From Candidatus Poribacteria bacterium (GTDB taxonomy: Bacteria; Poribacteria; WGA-4E; UBA9662): a stretch of DNA of 5,484 nucleotides. The DNA lies in assembly GCA_002729015.1 (NCBI GenBank), contig PBVO01000039.1, forward strand, positions 1-5,484. Reading direction: 5' to 3'. The notes under the pieces were generated by a model that was not told where the DNA came from, did no database searches, and worked only from the letters and a program-made list of their open reading frames with translations. This document shows, in pieces, positions 1 to 5,484 of the stretch; position 1 is the stretch's first letter, and each line of letters opens with the position of its first letter. The translations under genes were made by a program, and so were the position numbers.

Positions 1-1209
1 GACAAGGAAAAACTAGAATGGTCTTGGAGGATCTGGGATGATAATAAAAAAGTGTACAGAAAGCCGGAAAAATCAGACAAATTGAGAATTGATTTTGGTC
101 AATCAAAGGATTCGGTACAAATTACAGAAAAGTTAATGACGATTAGTGCAATGGATAACTTTTTTATGGCGAACGAAAAAGCTCCATCCGAAGACAAAAA
201 AGTTCGAATTGTTGTCACAGATTCTAACGAAAATGGGGAAATAGAGTCAACGACTGATATAACCCTGAGAATCTGGCGGCCCAGAGTGGGCTCAGAACGA
301 CCGATACTACAAGGTGTGGAAGATCGAACTATTTACCCTGGCCAAGAAGTAAGAGTAGATTTCACTTTATTTGATTTGGATAATTCCTCGGAGGAATTAG
401 TTTGGACTCAGTCCGTACCAGAAACCTTGGTCGTAGAACTAGAAAGAAAAGCACCATTAGCAGGAGTTCAAAAAGGTACAATTAAAGTAGGGGTAGCAAA
501 AGGGTTTGAGGAAGTTCGTGGAGACTTTACAGTACAGATTAAAATTAAGGATCCCGATTGCAATGAGTTAGAAGAGGAAGTGATGATCACAATCATTGAT
601 CAACCAGATAGAACTCCACCACAAATAGAAGTATTTGCTGTTCCGCATCCTTTGTTTCCCCAAGCCATTTTCATTACTATAATTTCTAATGAACCACTGG
701 AAAAAATCCCATCAGTTACTATTGGCCAGCAACGCTTAAAGCCTGCTAAATCAAGTAGCCCATTAATTTGGAATCAGATCCATTACTTGGAAGATAATCA
801 ACAAGGAATAGTTACCGTTCTGGCTAAGGGAGCAGATTTAAACAAAAATACAGGCCAAGGAAAAACAAGTATTAAACTAGACAATGAGAGATTGGCTGCA
901 CCAAATCAAAAGCCGATGCAAACGAAATTACACCCTAATTATCCTAACCCATTCAACCCTGAGACTTGGATTCCATACCAATTAGCCAAAGGCAGCAGCG
1001 TGTCGATGAAAATTTACGATACGAGTGGAAACCTAATATGGGAAATAGACAAAGGGTGGCAAGCAGCCGGATTTTATGTAAAACCGAACAGTGCAGTATA
1101 TTGGAACGGAAAAACAACCCACGGTGAGAAGGTATCCAGTGGCGTTTACTTCTGCCACATTGTCACAGACCACAAAGCTGAGATCCAACCACTGACTTTA
1201 CTAAAGTAA
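1..1209 (+). CDS. Exported multi-domain Ig-like protein with FlgD/Por-type C-terminal sorting domain (5' partial)
   Basis: The frame has no stop from base 1 to the TAA at 1207-1209. The GTG at 52 is therefore only an internal codon, and the start lies left of the window. 402 residues are visible. Residues 1 to about 92 are beta-rich and end in a strand (TTDITLRIW). Residues about 101-199 look like an Ig/cadherin-like module, with an acidic turn (FDLDNSSEELVWT) and a final strand VMITIID. Residues about 207-293 look like a third beta module. A linker leads to the C-terminal domain at about 306-402, with NYPNPFNPETW at 313-323, YWNGK, and SSGVYF near the end. That domain resembles FlgD-Ig-like/type IX-style sorting tails, which occur on exported proteins; the NPFNPETW form is typical of Candidatus Poribacteria. 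The N-terminus is outside the window, so no signal peptide can be assessed, and no catalytic domain is visible. A surface or secreted location is inferred; the specific role is unknown. The gene converges on groEL. Confidence 0.85.
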   Translation, partial: DKEKLEWSWRIWDDNKKVYRKPEKSDKLRIDFGQSKDSVQITEKLMTISAMDNFFMANEKAPSEDKKVRIVVTDSNENGEIESTTDITLRIWRPRVGSERPILQGVEDRTIYPGQEVRVDFTLFDLDNSSEELVWTQSVPETLVVELERKAPLAGVQKGTIKVGVAKGFEEVRGDFTVQIKIKDPDCNELEEEVMITIIDQPDRTPPQIEVFAVPHPLFPQAIFITIISNEPLEKIPSVTIGQQRLKPAKSSSPLIWNQIHYLEDNQQGIVTVLAKGADLNKNTGQGKTSIKLDNERLAAPNQKPMQTKLHPNYPNPFNPETWIPYQLAKGSSVSMKIYDTSGNLIWEIDKGWQAAGFYVKPNSAVYWNGKTTHGEKVSSGVYFCHIVTDHKAEIQPLTLLK

Positions 1210-1296
1210 AATCCGCTCACGATAGTATGAATCGCTGATTCCGTTTTTCACATGTAAGTCAGTGGAGTCTGATGGGGAATATCATGATCGATAGAC

Positions 1297-1351
1297 AAAA
1301 AAAGAGCCGAACGGACAATCAGAGCAAACAACTCTAAAGACCGAACGGCCC
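1297..1351 (-). terminator. Probable intrinsic terminator of groEL
   Basis: Read on the minus strand, GGGCCG (1351-1346) can pair with CGGCTC (1309-1304) as six pairs including one G-U, and the second arm runs straight into seven Ts (1303-1297). Between the arms a second small hairpin is possible, AGAG (1335-1332) with CTCT (1324-1321). The structure begins 38 nt past the groEL stop codon and has the right orientation to end that transcript. The loop between the outer arms is long and the inner pairing is imperfect, so its strength is uncertain. On the plus strand no T-run follows the stem, so it is unlikely to terminate the upstream gene efficiently. Confidence 0.55.
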
Positions 1352-1394
1352 ATCAATAGTTTAGTTTAGTTTCACAAATCAGAGCAATCTACTC
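1317..1394. repeat. 18-bp imperfect direct repeat at the groEL 3' end
   Basis: The segments 1317-1334 and 1377-1394 match at 16 of 18 positions, including an uninterrupted 11-bp match (AATCAGAGCAA). They lie exactly 60 bp apart. The right copy contains the groEL stop codon (1389-1391 on the minus strand). The left copy lies inside the probable terminator. A further 8-bp repeat, CCGAACGG, occurs at 1307-1314 and 1341-1348. A small local duplication that helped build the terminator is one reading; this is inference. Confidence 0.6.
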
Positions 1395-2993
1395 ATTCTC
1401 ATCGTCATCTTCATCAGCTTCAGTAATTAAAGCTTCTGTTGTCAGCAAAAGGCTCGCAACGCTAGCAGCATTCTGGATCGTTGATTTTACAACCTTGGTT
1501 GGATCAATTACACCACTATCGACCAGATCCCCGTACTCCAAGGTCGAAGCGTTGAAACCGAAGTTGCCCTCATGTTCTCTGATTTTGTTAATTACAACTG
1601 CTCCTTCTTCACCAGCATTACCAACAATAGCTCGAATAGGTGCTTCTAAAGATCGTTGGATAATGCCTGCTCCAAAGGCTTGGTCTGGGCTAAGCGACAA
1701 GTCACTAATCGAAGCAGAAGCACGAAGCAAAGCGACACCACCACCGACCACAATCCCTTCATCAACGGCAGCACGAGTTGCTGATAAGGCATCCTCATAA
1801 CGGGATTTTTTCTCTTTCATTTCAGTTTCAGTAGACGCCCCTACACCAATAACAGCTACTCCACCAGCTAATTTCGCTAACCTCTCTTCCAGTTTTTCTC
1901 TATCATAATCAGAAGTCGTGTCAGAAATTAGTGCGCGAATCTGTCTTACGCGATCACCAATGTCTTGTTGAGTACCAGCACCATCAATAATCGTAGTGTT
2001 ATCCTTATCGATAATCACCCGTTTAGCGGTACCAAGCATTCCCAAGACTATATTCTCTAGACGAATACCTGTTTCTTCAGAAATGACTTGCCCATTTGTC
2101 AGTATACCAATGTCACCTAACATTTCTTTCCTACGGTCGCCAAATCCAGGTGCCTTGACAGCTGCTATTTTAAGACCGCCTCGGAGCTTATTGACAACCA
2201 ACGTTGACAAGGCCTCGCCTTCTACATCTTCAGCTATAATTAAGAGTGGCCGTGAAAGTTCGGAAACCTTTTCCAGAATCGGAACTAAATCTTGTACAGC
2301 ACTAATCTTACCAGTATTGATAAGAATGAAAGGGTCCTCTAGTTCTACCACTTGGCTTTCAACGTCAGTTACGAAGTGCGGAGACAAAAAGCCTTTGTCA
2401 AACTGCATTCCTTCAACGATATCTATAGTAGTAGAAGAGCTCTTTCCCTCTTCTACGGTAATGACACCATCTTTGCCAATTCTTTCCATCGCATCAGCAA
2501 TAGTGGTACCAATATCACTATTGTTAGCTGCATCATTGGCAGAAATCGAGGCGACTTGGACTGTTTGGTCGTAAGTGTCAACACTTTGGCTTTTGTTAGT
2601 CAAATGGGAAACGACAGATTCCGTAGCTTTGTCAATGCCAATTTTCATTTGCATTGCATCAATACCAGCAGTAATGCCTTTTAAGCCCTCATGGATTATT
2701 TCTTGAGCCAATAAGGTAGCAGTGGTAGTGCCATCACCAACAGAATCATTGGTTTTTGTAGCTACGATTTTCAGCAGCTGAGCACCCATGTTTTCATACT
2801 TGTCTGGCAATTCAATTTCCTTAGCTACTGTAACTCCATCGCTAGTTATGACAGGCCCACCGAATGATTTTTGCAAAACCACATTTCGGCCACGTGGACC
2901 GAGCGTAGAGACAACAGCCTTAGCTAAGGTGTCAACGCCCTTTCTAAGGGCCATTCTAGCTTCTGCGTCGTATATCAGTTGTTTGGCTGGCAT
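1389..2993 (-). CDS. groEL: Chaperonin GroEL (Cpn60/Hsp60), non-GGM acidic tail
   Basis: This is a complete 534-residue group I chaperonin subunit. GroEL forms a cytoplasmic double-ring that folds proteins in an ATP cycle with the GroES lid. Visible landmarks are LGPRGRNV at 31-38, the ATP-site loop GDGTTT at 86-91 with Asp87, Asp401 (counterpart of E. coli Asp398), and the Cpn60 signature [12 protein letters not shown] at 408-419. Apical-domain residues for substrate and GroES binding are largely kept: Phe202, Phe207, Leu240, Leu262, Val266 and Val267; His206 sits where E. coli has Tyr203. The C-terminus is unusual: after TTEALI it ends in [11 protein letters not shown], with no GGM repeats, which makes it shorter than the 548-residue E. 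coli protein. The start is fixed by an in-frame TGA two codons upstream and by a strong ribosome site. No groES is adjacent, so the gene stands alone. It could be the only GroEL or a secondary paralogue; the window cannot decide. Confidence 0.98.
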   Translation of the reverse strand: MPAKQLIYDAEARMALRKGVDTLAKAVVSTLGPRGRNVVLQKSFGGPVITSDGVTVAKEIELPDKYENMGAQLLKIVATKTNDSVGDGTTTATLLAQEIIHEGLKGITAGIDAMQMKIGIDKATESVVSHLTNKSQSVDTYDQTVQVASISANDAANNSDIGTTIADAMERIGKDGVITVEEGKSSSTTIDIVEGMQFDKGFLSPHFVTDVESQVVELEDPFILINTGKISAVQDLVPILEKVSELSRPLLIIAEDVEGEALSTLVVNKLRGGLKIAAVKAPGFGDRRKEMLGDIGILTNGQVISEETGIRLENIVLGMLGTAKRVIIDKDNTTIIDGAGTQQDIGDRVRQIRALISDTTSDYDREKLEERLAKLAGGVAVIGVGASTETEMKEKKSRYEDALSATRAAVDEGIVVGGGVALLRASASISDLSLSPDQAFGAGIIQRSLEAPIRAIVGNAGEEGAVVINKIREHEGNFGFNASTLEYGDLVDSGVIDPTKVVKSTIQNAASVASLLLTTEALITEADEDDDENE

Positions 2994-3004
2994 TTGCGTT
3001 CAGT

Positions 3005-3013
3005 ACTCCTTCC
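3005..3013 (-). promoter_or_regulatory. Strong Shine-Dalgarno site of groEL
   Basis: On the minus strand GGAAGGAGT lies 11 nt before the groEL ATG (2993-2991). It is the only clear purine-rich ribosome site in the window; trpF and rtcB lack one. It supports the chosen start, although the spacing is slightly long. Confidence 0.75.
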
Positions 3014-3024
3014 TTTATTAAACA

Positions 3025-3054
3025 ATTCTAATTCTTTGTATAAGCTCTCATCAA
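3025..3054 (-). promoter_or_regulatory. Candidate proximal groEL promoter (P2)
   Basis: On the minus strand TTGATG (3054-3049) is followed after 18 nt by TAGAAT (3030-3025), which matches the sigma70 -10 consensus at five of six bases. A start about 7 nt downstream would give a leader of roughly 25 nt containing the Shine-Dalgarno site. Its -35 element overlaps the left arm of the inverted repeat at 3051-3062. This is a sequence match only. Confidence 0.4.
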
Positions 3055-3131
3055 CTTTCAGCGCCTACAATTTCGGCCTAAATGTATACACTAGTATAAG
3101 AGAAAAAGTCAACCTCAAAGCTGAAAGGTGA
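3051..3131. repeat. 12-nt inverted repeat flanking the distal groEL promoter
   Basis: The left arm TCAACTTTCAGC (3051-3062) and right arm GCTGAAAGGTGA (3120-3131) are reverse complements at 11 of 12 positions, with an uninterrupted 8-bp core (CTTTCAGC/GCTGAAAG). The arms lie on either side of promoter P1, about 69 bp apart centre to centre. The right arm is upstream of the predicted transcript, so an RNA hairpin from P1 cannot use both arms. A paired protein-binding site is the more natural guess, but that is inference. Confidence 0.45.
3083..3112 (-). promoter_or_regulatory. Candidate distal groEL promoter (P1)
   Basis: On the minus strand TTGACT (3112-3107) is followed after 18 nt by TATACA (3088-3083), a good sigma70-type pair. 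The implied start near 3076 gives a leader of about 80 nt. The -10 lies in an 8-bp palindrome, TGTATACA (3083-3090), and in a 5-bp inverted repeat TATAC/GTATA (3085-3098), possible operator symmetry. No CIRCE element (TTAGCACTC-N9-GAGTGCTAA), the usual HrcA target before groE genes, is present. Confidence 0.5.
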
Positions 3132-3242
3132 GTAGCTATTTTTAGGTTCATTTTCAATCACAAGTTTTTGATGTCCCGAAAGTTCATTACTTTCACAAGC
3201 CTTATCTTGCTGTTGGCTAAGTATGTTTGGTAGAATTCCGAT

Positions 3243-3896
3243 ATGACCCGAATAAAAATATGTGGTATTACCAATTTGGATGATGGATTAGAAGCCATAG
3301 CAGCTGGAGTAGACGCACTAGGATTTGTTTTCGTACCAAATACTCCCAGATACATAACCCCGCCTCAAGCTAAATTAGTTATCAAGCAGTTGCCCCCCTT
3401 CATTACAAATGTTGGTTTATTTGTTGATAGTGAAATAGATGAAATTGAAGACATCGTTAACCACTGCAAGCTTGATGCGGTTCAATTACATGGGAACGAA
3501 TCCCCGGAAATGTGCTCTCAAATTAGCCTTCAAACCAAAGTAATTAAAAGTTTTCACGTTAAAAAAGAACTGCAGGTTCTGAGAAATGAAATTGAGAATT
3601 ATCGAGTTGATGCATACCTACTAGATACGTTTATAAAAGGAAAAGCTGGTGGAACCGGGCAGACTTTTGACTGGCGAATAGCCGAAGGTCTAAGTCAGCG
3701 TATAATTTTAGCTGGGGGCCTAACACCCGATAATATTGGAACAGCAATAGCACAGCTTCAACCTTACGGGGTAGATGTCAGCAGTGGGGTAGAAAAATCC
3801 CCAGGTAAAAAAGATACGAACAAAATTTATTCTTTTGTTCGTCAAGTTCGGAAAGCAAATTTAATAATAGAGAAAAACGCGGAAATTAAACTTTGA
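3243..3896 (+). CDS. trpF: Phosphoribosylanthranilate isomerase (TrpF)
   Basis: This 217-residue protein is a complete TrpF, which converts N-(5'-phosphoribosyl)anthranilate to the open-chain carboxyphenylamino-deoxyribulose phosphate (CdRP) in tryptophan synthesis, in the cytoplasm. It has the TIM-barrel layout of the family. The N-terminus MTRIKICGITN carries the catalytic Cys7. YLLDTF places the general acid at Asp128 (Thermotoga Asp126 equivalent). GGTGQTFDW at 136-144, AGGLTPDNI at 157-165 and VDVSSGVE at 177-184 are the usual phosphate-binding loops. Length is close to the family norm of just over 200. The ATG is the only sensible start, because an in-frame TAG lies 9 nt upstream, but no clear Shine-Dalgarno site precedes it. 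No other trp gene is in the window. rtcB follows after 10 nt, so the two are probably one transcript; groEL is divergent on the other side. Confidence 0.97.
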   Translation: MTRIKICGITNLDDGLEAIAAGVDALGFVFVPNTPRYITPPQAKLVIKQLPPFITNVGLFVDSEIDEIEDIVNHCKLDAVQLHGNESPEMCSQISLQTKVIKSFHVKKELQVLRNEIENYRVDAYLLDTFIKGKAGGTGQTFDWRIAEGLSQRIILAGGLTPDNIGTAIAQLQPYGVDVSSGVEKSPGKKDTNKIYSFVRQVRKANLIIEKNAEIKL

Positions 3897-3906
3897 TAAA
3901 GCAAGA

Positions 3907-5355
3907 ATGTCGATGATGCTAGAAAAAATAGACGATTACCGGTGGCGAATTCCGAAAATTTTTCAGAGAGGTATGAGAGTTGACGGTATTGTTTATGCTA
4001 ACGAACTACTGTTAAAAGATATTCGAAACGAACAGGCATTACAACAAGTGGCAAACGTTGCCCACTTACCAGGAATAGTCAAGTATTCCCTAGCTATGCC
4101 TGACTTACATTGGGGATATGGTTTTGTGATAGGTGGAGTCGCAGCTACTGATCCAAACCGAGAAGGTGTAGTGTCTCCTGGTGGAATTGGTTATGATATT
4201 AATTGTGGTGTACGCCTACTGCGCACAAATTTAAATGTGCATCAATTAAAAGGGAAAGTAAAAGATTTAGTAGCAAAAATTTTTAACACTATTCCTTGCG
4301 GTGTGGGTCGTGGTGGTCTTCTACAACTAACAGAACATGAGCAAAAATCGGTGATTGAGCAGGGGTCTAAATGGTCTATTGAAAGGGGTTACGGACATGC
4401 ATCTGATCTCGAATTCATCGAAGCAAACGGACATTTAGAAAAAGCCAATGCTGAAGCTGTTAGCAGGCGGTGTTTGCAAAGGGGAAAGAATCAACTAGGA
4501 ACACTAGGCTCTGGAAACCACTTTTTGGAAATTCAAGTAGTCGATCATGTCTTTCATCGGAAAGCAGCTAAAGTGATGAATTTATGGGCGGGTCAAGTGT
4601 GTATCATGATTCATACAGGTTCACGTGGGTTTGGTTATCAAATCTGTGAGGATCACGTCAAAAATTGGGTTAATGTAGCAAGTAAATATGGTATTGAGTT
4701 GCCCGACAGACAACTTGCGGCTGCGCCTATCAAGTCTCCAGAGGGGCAGGACTACATTACAGCTATGGCTTGTGGTGCTAATTACGCTTGGAATAACCGT
4801 CAGTGCATTACACATTGGACCCGTCAAGTTTTCTTGGATTTTTTTGAGGCCTCGGAGGATGAACTTGGATTAGAAATAGTCTACGATGTGTCGCACAATA
4901 TTGGAAAATTTGAAAAACATCTGGTTAATGGCGAAGAAAAAGAGTTATTTGTTCACCGCAAAGGTGCTACTCGAGCTTTTCCAGCGTATCACCCAGAAAT
5001 TCCTAGACACTACATGGAAATTGGGCAGCCAGTCTTAATTCCCGGGGACATGGGAACAGCATCATATGTTTTAGTGGGTGGGGCAAAAGCCATGGACCAA
5101 ACATGGGGAACAACCTGTCATGGAGCAGGTAGACGATGGTCTCGTAGAAAGGCTATCAAAATGACAAAGGGACAAGCGGTTAGACGAAATCTGGAAGAAC
5201 AAGGAATCTTTGCCCTTTCTGAGGGTAAAAATACATTAAGAGAGGAAGTTTCAGATGCCTACAAAGATATAGATCAGGTAGCTGAGGTTGTGGATGGCGC
5301 AGGTTTATCCAAGAGAGTGGTACGACTTAGACCAATCGGTGTAATTAAGGGATAA
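3907..5355 (+). CDS. rtcB: RNA-splicing ligase RtcB (tRNA/RNA ligase, GTP- and metal-dependent)
   Basis: This 482-residue protein is a full-length RtcB, which joins RNA 2',3'-cyclic phosphate or 3'-phosphate ends to 5'-OH ends using GTP and Mn2+. All key positions known from the Pyrococcus enzyme are visible: Asp97 and Cys100 in GGIGYDINCGVR, His205 in GSGNHFLE, His236 in HTGSRGFG, His330 in VYDVSHNI, and the guanylated histidine His405 in CHGAGRRWSR. PDLHWGYGFVIGG at 65-77, RKGATRAFP and IPGDMGTASYVL are further family signatures. It should therefore be active. Three ATGs (3907, 3913, 3916) could start it; the third gives MLEKIDDYRW, a natural beginning for the family, and none has a good ribosome site. 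It follows trpF by 10 nt, suggesting co-transcription or translational coupling. No archease or rtcA gene is adjacent. In bacteria RtcB is mostly linked to RNA repair, for example after ribonuclease damage. Confidence 0.97.
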   Translation: MSMMLEKIDDYRWRIPKIFQRGMRVDGIVYANELLLKDIRNEQALQQVANVAHLPGIVKYSLAMPDLHWGYGFVIGGVAATDPNREGVVSPGGIGYDINCGVRLLRTNLNVHQLKGKVKDLVAKIFNTIPCGVGRGGLLQLTEHEQKSVIEQGSKWSIERGYGHASDLEFIEANGHLEKANAEAVSRRCLQRGKNQLGTLGSGNHFLEIQVVDHVFHRKAAKVMNLWAGQVCIMIHTGSRGFGYQICEDHVKNWVNVASKYGIELPDRQLAAAPIKSPEGQDYITAMACGANYAWNNRQCITHWTRQVFLDFFEASEDELGLEIVYDVSHNIGKFEKHLVNGEEKELFVHRKGATRAFPAYHPEIPRHYMEIGQPVLIPGDMGTASYVLVGGAKAMDQTWGTTCHGAGRRWSRRKAIKMTKGQAVRRNLEEQGIFALSEGKNTLREEVSDAYKDIDQVAEVVDGAGLSKRVVRLRPIGVIKG

Positions 5356-5431
5356 TCGTCGCACTAACCACTTTACGCTAAAGAAGTTATAAGAATTAAA
5401 AAAAGAGGACGTACTGAACAAAGACGCTTAA

Positions 5432-5473
5432 TCTCAGATAGGGAACGAGTACAATAGGCCATCATTTCTGAGA
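5432..5473. repeat. 7-bp inverted repeat downstream of rtcB
   Basis: TCTCAGA (5432-5438) and TCTGAGA (5467-5473) are perfect reverse complements separated by 28 nt. They are followed by a modestly T-rich end (GTTTCAGGTTT) that is cut by the window edge. This could be part of a terminator for trpF-rtcB, but the loop is long and no proper T-run is seen. The rest of 5356-5484 holds nothing I can support as a gene. Confidence 0.2.
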
Positions 5474-5484
5474 GTTTCAGGTTT

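Noticed and set aside
74..85. EF-hand/dockerin-like loop DSNENGEIES in gene 1
   Set aside because: It lacks the acidic residue at loop position 12 and lies where a strand-turn-strand of a beta-sandwich is expected; probably a simple turn.
1222..1249. Possible terminator for gene 1 (CGAT...ATCG hairpin followed later by GTTTTT)
   Set aside because: The stem is only four pairs and the T-run is well removed from it, so it is not convincing.
1272..1337. 21-codon plus-strand frame in the gap between gene 1 and groEL
   Set aside because: It runs through the terminator and repeat region, has no good ribosome site, and shows no sign of selection.
1358..1372. Three tandem AGTTT units
   Set aside because: A 15-bp low-complexity run in an AT-rich gap; too short to call a meaningful repeat.
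1495..1800. 101-codon plus-strand frame inside groEL
   Set aside because: It is antisense to a strongly conserved chaperonin; its Ser/Pro/Ala-rich translation is what the complement of groEL codons gives, with no ribosome site or family motif.
1996..2574. 192-codon plus-strand frame antisense to groEL
   Set aside because: Length alone is not support. It overlaps conserved groEL codons entirely and encodes no recognisable domain.
2352..3021. Plus-strand frames at 2352-2684 and 2788-3021
   Set aside because: Both are shadows of groEL; the second also runs into the groEL leader. No start signal or motif is visible.
3028..3051. Seven-codon minus-strand frame in the groEL leader (MRAYTKN)
   Set aside because: Too short to judge, no clear ribosome site, and it sits on the proximal promoter; likely chance.
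3158..3355. 65-codon minus-strand frame over the trpF start
   Set aside because: It overlaps the conserved TrpF N-terminus in antisense and has no supporting feature.
4621..4873. Frames at 4621-4827 (minus) and 4688-4873 (plus) within rtcB
   Set aside because: They lie fully inside conserved rtcB sequence and have no independent evidence.
5362..5484. Short frames after rtcB: plus-strand ending in TAG near 5455, minus-strand of 30 codons
   Set aside because: The plus-strand frame has no normal start codon; the minus-strand one is short, with no ribosome site or motif visible, and overlaps the likely 3' end of the rtcB transcript.

Overview
The window is a 5.5-kb piece of an AT-rich bacterial chromosome carrying four protein genes. 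The best clue to the host is the C-terminal tail of the first gene: an NYPNPFNPETW motif followed by a short beta-sandwich ending in SSGVYF. This style of secretion/sorting domain is abundant in Candidatus Poribacteria and related FCB-type lineages (Fibrobacteres-Chlorobi-Bacteroidetes and allies). I infer a Poribacteria-like host, without a database check. The other genes are widely conserved and fit that placement but do not prove it.

Layout: (1) positions 1-1209, plus strand, the 3' part of an exported multi-domain beta-sandwich protein; its reading frame is open to the left edge of the window, so the true start lies outside. (2) 1210-1388, a convergent intergenic gap holding a probable intrinsic terminator for groEL and a duplicated copy of the groEL 3' end. 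(3) 1389-2993, minus strand, a complete chaperonin GroEL with no groES next to it and with an acidic tail instead of the usual GGM repeats. (4) 2994-3242, a divergent regulatory region with two candidate sigma70-type promoters for groEL, a 12-nt inverted repeat around the upstream one, no recognisable CIRCE element, and a tiny reading frame ahead of trpF. (5) 3243-3896, plus strand, trpF (phosphoribosylanthranilate isomerase). (6) 3907-5355, plus strand, rtcB (RNA-splicing ligase), 10 nt after trpF and probably co-transcribed with it. (7) 5356-5484, a short tail with no convincing gene.

The genes do not form one pathway. GroEL folds proteins, TrpF works in tryptophan synthesis, RtcB repairs or splices RNA, and the first gene encodes an exported or surface protein. 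I see no CRISPR array, transposase, integrase, tRNA, rRNA, retron or defence cassette, and no clear evidence of an undescribed system. The parts most worth a second look are the groEL control region, the groEL tail and 3' duplication, the unusual trpF-rtcB pairing, and the small Trp-ending reading frame in front of trpF.
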